Counted from the first letter of the stretch, positions 39,401 through 50,715 are shown. The stretch: DNA of 64,000 bases from Zonotrichia leucophrys gambelii (GCF_028769735.1 NC_088170.1:59243585-59307584); one strand, 5' to 3'. Made by a program: numbers and translations. The notes: generated by a model from the letters alone, not told the origin.

Positions 39401-42323
39401 CTCAGATGAATTCCAGCTACATTTAGGCTCTTAAAAGCAGTGGTAGGATTTGAGAGTTGCTGTTGTGATTCCTGCATGCAGGAACCCTGCTGGTAATGAA
39501 CAGAGGCCTTTCTAGAGAAATGGAGTTCATTTATGGAGATTTCTTAGCCTGAACTACGCAGGTCAGGTAACCTTCACCCTGTTTTATAGAGGATTGGGGC
39601 TCACATGTTTTTGCTCACAGAATACAGTCGCCTTCAAACCTACTTTAATTTTCAATGCCCACTTTAAATGGGAGCAGACATTTGAAACAATATTGTTACA
39701 TTTATTTGTATTATATAATCTTCAGGGCTGCAGCGTTGTTGTGGTTGCCCCCATATTTCTGTCTGGTAGCACTCTGCCAGTGGCACATGCTGCTGCAAAC
39801 CCCAAACCCCAAATTCTCCAGATGGTGCACAAAAATATCCAGTTTTCTGAATTTCCAGACCTGCTCCCCTTCAGAGAATGCCTACACTCTCCCTGAACTC
39901 ATCGCCTCTGAAGCAGCACACATGCACAGCTTTACAAGATTCCCCTCAACTTCAGAAGCTTGGCAAGTTTATTTATGAAACAAGCTATGTATAAAAGAAA
40001 GGTTAAATTCCTGATTACAAATCAAGTCCTGAAAGGGAAACAATAAACAACAAAAGCAACTTCCAGTGTACTTGTCATTGTGAGATTTCTCTGGGGCACA
40101 GAAGCTGAGGAAACAAATCAGCAGTGCTCTGCTCCTTCAGTGTTATCTTAAGGAATCAGCTTCTCTCCTGTGTTTCTGTCCCCCTCTGACAGTGACAGTT
40201 GTTGGGCTGACTCTTGAGTGCAAATGAAGTATCAAATAATTTCCTGGGGACCTCACTTCTCCTTCCTGCTTATCTTCTAATTTAAGGGAACTTAACTGTG
40301 TCACAGCTTTGATTAGCTCTTCTTCTCTGTGAGAATGCAAACATTGTCAGGCTCATCTGGGACCAGGATGCACTCTCTTTGTAAAGCCTGTGCAACATTG
40401 ATTTCTTATCTGTGCTTTACCTTCTCAGGCAGTTGAATGTGCAATGGTTATCTTTTCCTTCCTTTTAAAAGATCATATAAATCACAGCTTCTAAAAAAAT
40501 ATTAATTGTGCAATGCCCTGGATGGGCTAACAGTATGTGAGGCTTCACTGGGTTTTTGCAGAAATAACACCCAACATATTCATTGTATGGAAAACCAGGT
40601 TGCCATTCAGAGCACCTTCTCCCCATCCCTGTGCCCTTCTTTGCCATGGCTCATCATTTTTAGGGCTTTTTACCACCATACATAGTCTCTGCAAAGTAAC
40701 TCTACATAATGCTAGGGAAGGCTTTGGTACTGGTCCTGAAGCTCCATTTAGGGGTCACCCTTGCTGTAGTGCAGTTTTTAATATCACATGGAGAACACAG
40801 TTGCACCTCTCACTGCCATCTCAGAAGGGTCTCCCAAGTGTTTGTCCTCATATTTCTGACTGCAGGGTATTTTACGACCTGTTTGTAGGAAACCAAATAT
40901 AGACCCCCTCAATGTTCATCACTGCAACAGAAAACAAAGGAGGTATCTCTTTCTGAAGAGATATGGGAATCAAGGTACCTTTCTGCAGAAAATCCTTCCA
41001 GTGAACTAACATCAACCCTGCAAAAGCTTCATTGCTGTAGATTTGTATTCTGAAGTCATCTTATGAATGCTTTCAGTAACTTCTATACCTGAGGAGACAA
41101 GTGTTCAGCTTGTAAGGAAAAGTATCTTACATATTCAATAGGTTTTTCTAATTGAGTCAGGAGTTTGATGGTCAATGTGTTTTCTGGAACTGCCTCCACA
41201 GAAAGAGTAGTGAGGATGACCAGCTATGTTAGACCCAAAATCTGAGCTTAAACATCAGTTGTTGCTGAAATTCTATTACTATTATTCCTTTTTACTGTAT
41301 GCCTTTAAAATAGAATAAAAGTGACATTCTGATCCTGAGCAACTATTTACTGCCTCACTGGTTTTACAGCTTGAATAGCTCTGAGTCAGTTTTAAGGGTC
41401 CTAAAACATTCAACAATTTTACATCAAAATGATAAAAAAAGTATTTGAAAATAAGGGCTTGATCTTGACTGCACTTAACTGCTTTACACCTGGAAGATAG
41501 CATAAAATTGCCATCAAGTCAGTCTTGGTAGGAGAAATCATTGGTAGCATAAAGGCACAAAGTGGGTTTTTGTGTTATCCCCCCTCCTCTGGCACCATTT
41601 AGAGCAAAGTTTGTAACAGCACCCCCCATAATTTTGTTGAATTTGTGTATTTCAATAATTGTAGCTGGGGGGATCAATGGTGCCTGCTCTCAATTCAGGC
41701 AGTTTTCAGGCTACTCTGAGTTGGAGATGACACCAAAACCCCCAGAGGTAACCTTACCTTACATCTGCTTAAACCTGTACTGTCACTGCCCTCGCCAGCA
41801 GCCAAGACTGGAGCCAAGTCCTCAGTGTGTGAAGGGAGCAATGGTAAAGCCAGGAGCAGAGCAAACAATGAGGAATAATGCAATCTGCTTCCAGGGGACA
41901 TGGATCATTAGCTGGATTACACCAGCAGACAGTAATGGGAATTCAGCACAGAATTCTGTACAATAATTAGCCCAAGATGGAGGAAACAGCCCAAGAAATA
42001 GGCGCCAAATGGAACAATCAAATAATACCAGGAGTCTGTATGAAAATAATAATTGGAATCTTCATGTCAACAGATGCCTCAGAAAGAAAAATACACCTAA
42101 TTTTGTATCAATAAAAGGCAAGCAACAAAAAACTCAATGCTTTTTGTGTGTGAGCCACTTGACAAGCACTCTCTCAAACCCTGAGCACCACATCCGTCCC
42201 TGCACACATCAGTGGGTTATTATTACCTTGGAGTGGGTACAGGCCAGGTCAACAAAGCTTACACTAGCTCTGCAAAACAGGCTATAAAGCAAAGCCAAAG
42301 GAGCTGTGCTGCTTTTTATTAAA

Positions 42324-42327
42324 GAGT
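42324..42327. repeat. ERV target-site duplication, left copy (GAGT)
   Basis: GAGT directly precedes the TG of the 5' LTR. The same four bases follow the CA of the 3' LTR. A 4-bp duplication is the length typical of gammaretroviral integrases. Confidence 0.85.
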
Positions 42328-42716
42328 TGAGACAGAATATCCATCCTGAACTAGGTAAAGTGTCTAGGAGAGGTAAAGGGTCTGTGGAGCTAAAGCTGAA
42401 GGAGAGGCCGCGTTCCAGAGACAGCGAGGAGACAGAGAAAGAAAAACAGAAAAACCACGAGGTCAATCTGCCCCCGACCTAGGAATTCCTCCGATAAAGA
42501 AGAATTAGTGCTAAGTGTCATGCAAGATGAATATGTATGAACTTATTGTGAAACTGTATGCATATGCATTTGGAAGGGAGATAAAAGGAGGTCTGAAATC
42601 TTCAGGGGTACGCATGCCCTTTTGGGGAGTCTTGCGTCCGGCGCGCGTCGTAATAAAGCATACCGGGCTTTACAACTTTTACAAGTTGTGAGGTTTCTTC
42701 TTTTCTCCGCAAAACA
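42328..42716 (+). repeat. ERV 5' LTR
   Basis: 389 bp, from TGAGACAG to GCAAAACA. A TATA-like element (ATAAAAGG) sits at 42581-42588 and a polyadenylation signal AATAAA at 42652-42657. A perfect 7-bp stem with a 4-base loop (42672-42689) follows the signal and probably marks the R/U5 region. A 12-bp perfect palindrome ATGCATATGCAT lies at 42558-42569, just upstream of the TATA-like box. It is identical to the 3' LTR except for G at 42626. The U3/R/U5 borders are inferred from motif order, not measured. Confidence 0.95.
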
Positions 42717-42719
42717 TTT

Positions 42720-42737
42720 TGGCGAGCCAGGCAGGAG
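42720..42737 (+). other. Primer-binding site, tRNA-Arg type
   Basis: TGGCGAGCCAGGCAGGAG starts three bases after the 5' LTR. From memory of vertebrate tRNA-Arg(ACG), whose 3' end is complementary to TGGCGAGCCAGCCAGGAG, it matches at 17 of 18 bases. Arg-primed elements are known among class I ERVs. The tRNA assignment rests on recall and should be checked against a tRNA set. Confidence 0.75.
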
Positions 42738-42948
42738 TTCTCTGTCCCCGCGGGGCAGGGGGGATAGACGGACCTCCATGGCGCGCCCCAGGATTTTTTC
42801 CTGGTGGGGCTCCGCTTGTCTCAACTTGCCACCTGCGAGGACAGACAACGACCCGCTGGCCTGCGGAGGAGAATACGGTATGTATGGGGCCCCGGGGGGG
42901 GAGGAAGGAGAGAAAGGGAGTAAACCACCCAGAGACGTCTGGGTTCAT

Positions 42949-43050
42949 GGGTTCAGCTGATAGAGCAGCTGTATTAGAGATGGGGTTCAGCTGATAGAGC
43001 AGCTGTATTAGAAACGGGGTTCAGCTGATAGAGCAGCTGTATTAGAGGCC
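42949..43050 (+). repeat. Three tandem 34-bp repeats in the ERV leader
   Basis: Three near-identical units start at 42949, 42983 and 43017, each opening with GGGTTCAGCTGATAGAGCAG. Within each unit the palindrome CAGCTG occurs twice, so each unit can form a small hairpin. They differ only in the last few bases. A degenerate relative (TTCTGATGGAGCAG) recurs at about 43061 and 43139. They lie between the primer-binding site and gag, where packaging and dimer-linkage signals reside in retroviruses. Confidence 0.9.
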
Positions 43051-43314
43051 GGGTTCGTCGTTCTGATGGAGCAGACCGCTAGCGGCTTTGGGGGTAAGCC
43101 GGGTGAACCCGTGTATGTGTGTATTGAGGATTCATAGTTCTGATGGAGCAGAACTGGTGAGCCCGTGTGTTTTGTTTGTGTGTGTGTGATGTCCGGACAC
43201 TGTGTTGCTGTATGGTTAATTGTGTGTGGCCAGTGCACTGTGTTTGTGATCGTGCAGGTGATATGTGTATGGTGTATAAAAGAGAGTAAATCTACAGTGC
43301 CCTACAGTGCGGGG

Positions 43315-43452
43315 ATGGGTCAGTACTCCCCGTGTTTGAAGCAGCCGAGTGAGGCCAGAGGCGCCGGCTGCAGCAGGCTGCGGGGGCAAGGAGAGAAGTG
43401 CCCGCGGAGAAGTGAGTGGAGGAATGTCAGTGATGGTATTTATCGTGTTTGA
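43315..43452 (+). pseudogene. gag remnant (N-terminal stub)
   Basis: An ATG at 43315 opens a frame starting MGQYSPCL, with Gly at position 2 as in myristoylated gammaretroviral Gag matrix domains. It sits about 600 bases after the primer-binding site, the expected place. The frame stops after 45 residues. No continuation in another frame was recognised, and I see no late-domain motif, major homology region or CCHC zinc knuckle downstream. Assignment as gag rests on position and the MGQ start. Confidence 0.55.
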
Positions 43453-45427
43453 ATGTAGTGATTTGTGTAGATTTGGTACATTTTAACCGTGAGTATGAGC
43501 TCAGAGAGTTCCTTTGCCTTGGATGTTTGGACTTGATCTCTAGACTGTGTGCTGTTATTTTGATTGTGTCCAAGAAAAATTGATTTGAGTAAATGCCGAA
43601 TTATGGTGTGCTGTGTTGTGTTGAGAAAAGTGAGCACTTTGAGAAATATGCCCTTTCCCAGTGATTTTGTGTGGTGATTTTCTTCCGCTGCATTGTGGTA
43701 ATTTGATTCTCAGACTGTATAGTGGTGTTTGTGGAGATTTTAAGATTTTGTTGCAACAAGAGTAGCATTTTACATAGGAGAGCTATAGTACGGTGATTTA
43801 TGTTTAACTTCGATAAAGTGAGTTAAAGGAATTCCAAGAATTCTCCCCCTCACAGCAATTCAAGCCTTGGCTCTAGTGAATTTGAGATAAGGCGGGGGGG
43901 GGAGGGGGGGGGGGAGTGCGTGTGTCTGTGTCTGCAGGTATATCAGAGTTTTGGCTGTGACTAGCACAGCCCTTTTGCAAAGCAGCAAAACAAGTGTAAG
44001 TAGACACAGTGCTTAATTAGATTGTGCAAGAAGAGAACTAGAAAAGACTGATATTTTGTAAAACAGAGTTTATATAGAAGGGATGAATGAGATGAATTAG
44101 TTAATGAGACTTATGAGATTTATGAGACTTCGGTTGGTACTGCAGTAAGTCTTTACTGGAAACAATCTGCTGAAAGGATTTAAAGTTCTCTGTAATAAAC
44201 AGAATAGCCAGCCTTTGTGGGCAATTTTGGGGAGCCTTTGGTACATCAAGAGGCCAGCAGGCTGTGTGAAGTGACAGTGGCTGCGCCCTGGGCACAGGGA
44301 CAGCTCTGGCTGCCCTGTCTCCCCAGGGAACACGGGAATGGCCTGTGAGCAAAAGCTGGATGTGCAGGTATTATTGCAGTGCGGTGTTTATGAGAAACAC
44401 TGGTATTGCTGTTTTGCTGTTCCAATAAGTGTCAGGGTACACGCCCCGAGTGTAAATTAAAGGTTTCTGGTCAAGCGGATTCAGAACCTAAGGTCTTAGA
44501 GCTTGTGTGTGGGAATCACATCTGATACCTGCCACCTGGAGCTGTGTGTATAGGAGGAAAACTGAGAAACTACTGTGAAGGTCTGTAAAAAGGTTTGAAT
44601 GGAAACGGGATAGGGCAAGGAGAAATAAATAATAAGAACTGACCAGAGCAAACAGGTTCCTAAATTAGCCCCTTTTGGGAGGGGCTCATTGGGAGGAGGT
44701 TGCCAGTAAGAGCAGCTCAGAAAATAAAAAGATTTATAGTGCTTCATTGCTGTTAGTACTGTTTTATAATAGGAAGATAAATGGGATAGTTTTTGTATGC
44801 TGAAATGTCTTTTGTTTTAAGAAATCACCCAGAATGACAAAGAGACTGTGAGATCAGACCGCTCTCTGGTCTTGGCCCTTGAAAAGGAAAACAAGGCAAA
44901 GAGAAGCAAATCAAACATGTTGTTCAGCGTGCAGCATAAGATAGCAACGTATGAAATCAGGCAAGGATTATCACGCTGAAATGCGAAGCAATCACAGTTC
45001 GCAAAATGAGTACATATGATTTGTAAAGGCTTCCTCCCAAGGTAAGGGAGGAGGGGTAAAGGTAACCTTCCCAAAAGGGAAGAATTTTTGTCAGCACAAG
45101 GGTTATGTGTTCAGTTTTAAATAAAGCTTTAGTACCTGTGGAGAATGTTTATGTTGTAGTGTGGGGAATGAACAACTGGCCAGTCTGAAAAGGCATAGTT
45201 TTGCAAACCTTTAAAGTAACGTGTACTAGGTGTACCTAAAAGCTTTTGTACAATTCGCTCAATTTGCTAAACATTCTCAAATGAGAAGGGTTACTCTGGA
45301 GGCAAATAATATAAAGATGTTAGGCTTAATATTAACAGACACTGAAATTAAGAAAGACATTAGTAAGGAGATATTAGAATAAGTAAATAAGTGTTTTCAA
45401 GGGTATGGGCCTCTGCTGCACCAGGGA
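43453..45427 (+). other. ERV gag-protease interval without recognisable coding sequence
   Basis: About 2 kb between the gag stub and the first pol similarity. All frames are cut by many stops and I recognise no capsid, nucleocapsid or protease motif. The interval contains a G-run (G9-A-G11 at 43894-43914) and a GT-rich stretch near its start. It may be gag-pro decayed beyond recognition or replaced by unrelated sequence. Confidence 0.6.
43894..43914 (+). repeat. G-run (G9 A G11)
   Basis: Nine Gs, one A and eleven Gs in a row inside the proviral interior. The tract could form a G-quadruplex and is prone to polymerase slippage and assembly error, so its exact length should be treated with care. 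Confidence 0.9.
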
Positions 45428-46469
45428 GAGTGAAAGATGCTCCCCCATGGGATGCTCCCCCATCAAGCTTAATGAAAGAACACAACCAGTGAGAACTGAG
45501 TAGTACCCTCAAAAGGAAGGTAAGGAAGGAATCAGTCCAATAACTGGTAGTACTGGATTACGGGCTGGCAATAAGATAACACAGAATTTGTACCCTGTGG
45601 TAGCAAATCCATAGACCTTACTAACCTTGTTTAACACCTGAGCTAACCTGGTTCACTGTTTTAGGCCTAAGAGATGCCTTCTTTTGCCTCCCTATCCACG
45701 AAGCCAGCCAGAACATTTTTGCATTCAAACACAAGCTCACATAGTCCATGTGCCTGGAGGCTTCAAAATTCTCCACTCCGAGTGGAGAACAGCTTGCAAA
45801 GACCCAGAGTCCCGGAAGCTCCACAAGAGGAAAGGAGGCTGTTGCAGTACATGGACGATCTTCTAGTAGCCACTCGGACGAGGGAAGCAAGGGAAGCCTG
45901 GACGGTAAGCCTTTTGAATTTCCTAGGACTCCAAGGATGCAGAGTCTCAAAGAAAAAGGCACAGGTAGTGAAACAGAAGGTAATCTACCTGGAGTAAGAA
46001 GTGAGTGCTGAGCAGCAGACTTTAAGGCAGGGAAGCCCTATGCCAAACCCTGAACCCCAGACAACGAAAGAACTCCAAACCTTCTTAGGCATGGCAGTGT
46101 AGTGCCAGCTGTGGGTTCATAATTGTGGACTGTTCTCCAGACCCCTCTACGCTCTTATTGCCAATGGGAACTGAGATCTCCAGTGGACAAGAGACACCAC
46201 ACGGGCCTTTCGCCAGCTAGAGAGTCCCCTCATGTCGGCTCCAGCTTTGAAACTTCCAGATGTAAGTAAAGCATTCTTTCTATTTTTCCATGCAAGGAAT
46301 TGCTCTGGGAATATTGGCTCAAGACTTGGGTCCATACCGGAGGGCAGTTGCTTACCTCTCTAAGCAACTAGATGCAACAGCCAAAGGATGGCCAGGTTGC
46401 CTCAGAGCTGTAGCAGCAGTTGTGCTGAACATTCAAGAGGCACACAAGTTTATCCTGGGACAAAAATGA
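45428..46469 (+). pseudogene. ERV pol remnant: reverse transcriptase and connection
   Basis: Pieces of a gammaretrovirus-like RT lie in order but in different frames. First comes NKITQNLYPVVANP near 45571-45613, after what looks like an internal deletion of the fingers region. Next is LRDAFFCLPIHEASQNIFAF (from about 45667), holding one palm-domain Asp. Then the active-site YMDD at 45848-45859, two frames' shift away, followed by RVSKKKAQ. The connection segment beginning PYRRAVAYLSKQLDA (about 46332) ends at a TGA at 46467. Individual catalytic residues survive, but stops and frameshifts separate them, so no enzyme can be made. Confidence 0.9.
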
Positions 46470-47110
46470 CTGTGCTAGTGTCCCACACAGTGTCTGTAGT
46501 ACTGGAAGTAAAGGGTGGCCACTGGCTTTTCACCAGAGAGGTTTCTGAAATACCAGGCCATCATGGTAGAGCAAGATGATGGAGAGATAGTGGTGACTAA
46601 TATTGTCAACCCAGCTTCTTTTCTCAGTGGAATCAAGGAGAAGCAGTACACCATGATTGCCTAAAGACCACTGAAGCTACCTACTCTAGCCGCCCAGACT
46701 TGAAGGACACTCCTCCGGACGATGCAGAGACCTGGTTCACTGACAAGAAAGCGACATTGCAAAGTTCACAGTGACTACCTGCAGAGAGGTAATAGAGTGT
46801 GGACCCTTACCAACAGGTACCTCTGCACAGGATGCTGAGATAAATGCATGGACCCATGCCTTAGAAACAGCAAAAGGCATTCGGAGTTGTGCATGCACAT
46901 GGAGCCATCTAGAAGAAGAGGGGACTGCTGACCTCACAGGGAAAGAAGAGACAATCCAGCTGCTGGAAGCAGTTCGGCTACCTGAAAAAGCATATTAAGG
47001 CACACCAGAGAGTGAGCTTAAAATTGGAGGAAAGAAATGAGCTGGCGGATGGAGAGGCAAAGAAAGCAGCAAAGGGTGAGGTACAGATTTTCTTCGAAGG
47101 TAAGCCATAA
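46470..47110 (+). pseudogene. ERV pol remnant: RNase H
   Basis: Follows the RT piece. A connection-type stretch (KGGHWL, then FLKYQAIMVEQ in another frame, about 46510-46580) leads to WFTDKKATLQSS near 46733, which fits the start of a retroviral RNase H. The end of the domain reads RNELADGEAKKAAKG near 47034-47078, the conserved C-terminal Asp region. Several stops and at least two frame changes lie between. Assignment comes from motif order next to RT and integrase. Confidence 0.8.
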
Positions 47111-47379
47111 TACAATAATACTAATCAAAAGAGACGTACAACTGCAAGGGGTGGGCTACCATTGAAAGAGAGCTAGTAATCCCTTCCCATTTTCGTAGTT
47201 ACTAGTGAAGGAAGGGCACTAGAAAACACACTAGGGCCTAATTACTTAAAGCCTTTTATAGAGTGTAGCTCCTTTCTCGAAATGACCGAGGCTGCGAGTG
47301 ATACAGAGTGCACTGGAATGAAGTGTTGACCTTGAAGTAGTAATTCCCACAAGCTTTCTAGAACACACATCTGATTGAA

Positions 47380-48256
47380 AGGACTGTTGTATCATTGTCA
47401 GGAATCTATATGCCACTATCACTCAGGTGAGCTGATAATGTGATCCTTGCCTCCAGACTAACCTCAAAATACCCCTGGGCCAAAACTTGGTCAGACTGGG
47501 AGAGGCCATGGGCCTGTATAGCAGTGGCAAATCAACTTTTCAGAACTCCCAAGGAAAGGGGGGTATCAGTATTTACTGGTATTAATGGATACATTTTCAG
47601 GGTGGCCAGAAACATTCCCCACCAGAACTGTCAAAGCTCAAGAGGTGACCAGATCATTTTTACAAGAGATAATACCACGCTTCAGAGTTCCAGCCACAAT
47701 ATCCTCAGATAAAGAATCACCTTTCATTTCCAAAATAGTGCAACAGATTAGTAGCCATCTGGGCATAGATTAAGAACTTCACACCCCATACTGCCCCCAA
47801 TCAAGCGGCCAGGGGGAGAGAATGAAGACTGGGGCAAGAAGCTCTTCCACTAGCACTATTGCAAATTCAAACTAAACCTTTTGAGCTAAAGGAATGCTGA
47901 ATCCTTTTGGAATGCCTTATAGAAGACAATAGAATACAAGGGGAATGTCCAGAATGTCCACTTACATGGTGGCATTAAGCAAACAGCTCAGAGTAATTGA
48001 GAAACTTGTGGCTGGAACTCGGAGCAGGGAGTTGGATAGCCTGGGGTTGATGTATATGTTAAGTCTCTTACAGAGAAGACTTCGGAACCACAGTGGGAGA
48101 GACCACTGCAAGTACCTCTCACCACCTTCACTGCAATCAAAATCAAGGAGCAGAATGCTGGATCCATCACTCTCGGGTGAAGAAGGCCCAGAAGCCCCTT
48201 CAGGAGTGACACCAGGAGACAATGAACTGAGACTAAAACTTATTCGGGCAAAATGA
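47380..48256 (+). pseudogene. ERV pol remnant: integrase
   Basis: A degraded zinc-binding His/Cys region (about 47400) precedes a fairly well kept catalytic core. MDTFSGWPETFPTRT at 47585 contains the first Asp, and SSDKESPF (about 47702) contains the second Asp with the usual Gly-to-acid change nearby. After a stop at about 47771, PYCPQSSGQ and an out-of-step GER/MK piece mark the position of the catalytic Glu. The C-terminal part continues to a stop at 48256 in an open frame from 47945, overlapping the start of the env-like frame at 48253, an arrangement common in gamma-like viruses. The core is broken by stops and is non-functional. Confidence 0.88.
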
Positions 48257-48840
48257 GTATATTGCGGTCGGGAGTAGCTCATACTTTAGTGTACAGAATT
48301 GTTTTGTATGGAATTATAACTGAAGTTTTAGAACTAGAGAGTACCTCTACCCAAAGCAATGCTGAATGGCCTTGGTCCCTGGCATTTAATCAGTATACTG
48401 GATCCATAGGAAAACCTTTTGAGATAAAGAAGGTTTATATTAAACATATCTACTGTAGTAATCCACGAGAATCAAGTATGTGAGCAGTAAAAATAGCAAG
48501 AACAGGAGCTGCAAACACTTCAAGGAATCTGAAGAGAAGAAATCAAAGTAAAGTGCTTAGTCATCAATAGGATGGCTTATGAGAGACCAGATGTAATTAG
48601 TGTCTGAACCTCCCCTGGTGTATATGAGCACCAGGAAGTCTGTGATGACCTAAGTGAATCAGACTGTTGGTGTAATTTCACCCTGACACAGCCTGTAGAA
48701 GTGACCTGCCTTTGAGCTCAAGTTACTGTCAGATTTTCATTTGAATTCAAAGTGGACACTGCACTTTTTACCACAGCGGGGCCTTATAAGGTGATTTTCC
48801 TTATTTATAGCTATCCCTTTTCCTACTGAGATTTGGATCA
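48253..48840 (+). pseudogene. ERV env remnant: surface-subunit N-terminal part
   Basis: An ATG at 48253 opens a 76-residue frame directly overlapping the end of integrase, with a hydrophobic segment near its start that could be a signal peptide remnant. Further on, a stretch ending SDCWCNFTLTQPVEVTCL (about 48658-48714) has Cys residues and an N-glycosylation site typical of a surface glycoprotein. Recognisable env-like sequence ends near 48840. Most of a normal surface subunit is missing. Assignment is by position and composition. Confidence 0.55.
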
Positions 48841-49310
48841 GTGATTGTCCCAGTCTGAGGTGGTTGGATTCTGCTTAAAAGAGGTAGAGAGAGAGAGACC
48901 CCCTCAGAGCTCAGCAGCAGGCTGTAGGATTTTGAGCATCATTTTTGTGCTGAGTGTTTCAAATAGCAGAAACCTGATCCCAGTTTCTTCTGAGGCACTG
49001 CAATGAATTTAGGCTTTTCTCTCAAGATTTCCCCTCCATTATCTTCTGCCCTGAACACAGTCCACAGCTTGATTTTAGCTAAGGGCAAGGTGGGTGAGCA
49101 GGAGAGACATTCCTGCTTGCCACACATCTGGGAAATCAGGTGCTTTGGAGGGAGAGAAAGAAGTTAAGATTCCCTGAAGTCTCTACATTTCAGAACAAAC
49201 ATCTGTCTCAAGTATGACCTAAACCTCTGTCAGATACACTTGTGAAGTGTGTCTGAATTTGTAGTAGAAGCCCAGCACATCCCTCTGGCAGGGAGGGATG
49301 ATCATGGACA
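48840..49310 (+). other. Non-env-like stretch inside the ERV env region
   Basis: Between the surface-subunit remnant and the transmembrane-subunit remnant are about 450 bases with a GA-repeat (about 48886-48899) and no env-like reading in any frame that I can recognise. It is probably an insertion or substitution. The borders are approximate. Confidence 0.4.
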
Positions 49311-50692
49311 GAAAGCAGTTCCTGTTCCCCATAACAAACATCTAACTGGCATATTAGGGACAAGATTAGGAGTTTTAAATAGAATTGATTCAGAAATACT
49401 GATGAATAAACTAGCTGCTGCAGCAGGTAGCCTAACAAAATTGAAGCAGCCTTTATAGTAATCTCTACTGGCATTAGGAACTAGCCAGTGACAGATTTCA
49501 AAAGTACTGCCAAAGTAAAGAAGTATGAACAGGCCGGGACCAAGACCACAAATTGATAGTAGAAGCACTTAGTATAGTTCAAGATAATGTGTCTTTAGCT
49601 TTCAGTTGTATACAAGCACAGTTATGGATACAAGCAACAGCAGCTCTGATCATATAGGAAAGGGGTGGAGGTAATTTTCCAGCTGAAATTCAGAAAATTG
49701 AATGGGATAATGCAATTGATTTTGAAAGGAAGTTTTAATCCTGGTGGATTATGGTGAATTTCACCTATGATCCTATTTCTAATGTGGCCACTGCCTTTGT
49801 GCTTACCATATGTAATGCCACTGTTTATGTTATCCATCCCATCATTGCCCTAAGATTAAACCATGAAGAAACAACACTCTATCCTTCAGAACATAGAGTG
49901 TGGGCACAAAAAGATGAATGAAAAGTGGCAGGTAGTAAACTTAGAATCCTGCATTACTAGAGAACAAATGGGATTCATTTGTGAAAGCAATACTGCTAAT
50001 GCCCAGGATGTGTTTGGACACTGAACAGAGTATTTGTCACTTTGAAATTCATCCAGTCACTGACCAGAAAACTGTGCTCGTATATACTGGAAAAGGGTGT
50101 ATGTTTGAGAACTGCTTGTACTGCTGTACAAATTAATAGCAATGATGTTATTCTGTCTAGTAGAAACCATTCTAATCTCTGTATTTGTATTTGTAATTTT
50201 GTTAAGATTATTGGGTGTGATTTTTGTATTTGGTACCAGTAACATCCCACCAGCTGATTACAGCCAATTACACAGTGTATCACAGACTACCACCTACCCC
50301 TATCGGGGCGAACCTTACATTGGTAAAACAATTAATTAAGCACCAAGACCTATTAGAAGTCTTGAAAGAAATCCGAGAAAGTGGAAAGAAAACCTTAATT
50401 ACTGTCCAACATGGTACAAAAGAAATAACCAGAGTTCTACAAAGAATAAAATACGGATAATCACTGGTGAGATGTGATCTTTGGGTGATCACCAACTGCA
50501 AATGGAATCTTTGATAAGTTGTGCCACCCTATTCTAGTTTTACTAATATTAGCTGGGATAAGCTTAGGATTATCTATTACATTGTTAATTTGGAACTGGA
50601 GAATGCTACAACGAATAGCTGTACTAACCTCTTTGTCAAATGTACATGGTAAAGCGCTAAAAGACACTTATTGTCGTGGAAATTTTCCTTAA
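49310..50692 (+). pseudogene. ERV env remnant: transmembrane subunit
   Basis: Env-like segments in changing frames: GVLNRIDSEILMNKLAAAAG (about 49369), which looks like a heptad-repeat region; NFTYDPISNVATAFVLTI with glycosylation sites (about 49753); TPIGANLTLVKQLIKHQD (about 50299), in an open piece that runs to 50460; and finally a membrane anchor ILVLLILAGISLGLSITLL (about 50531-50587) with a short tail ending at a TAA at 50690-50692. I do not see the CX6CC motif or the usual immunosuppressive-type segment of gammaretroviral envelopes, so the env type is uncertain. Several stops and frameshifts make it non-functional. Confidence 0.75.
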
Positions 50693-50715
50693 GTAAAAGA
50701 ATTTACTTATTTCCT

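Larger units (their letters stand above)
24600..42323. other. Intergenic DNA between the LHFPL3 promoter and the ERV
   Basis: About 17.7 kb. Besides the listed duplications at 24.9-26.8 kb, the X-box at 28.27 kb, the A15 run and the G/T tract, I see no coding exon, RNA gene or repeat I recognise. Two patches are GC-richer than their surroundings (about 29340-29600 and 35930-36110) but have no protein-like reading. The longest open frames are about 120 residues and do not look like proteins. Confidence 0.7.
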
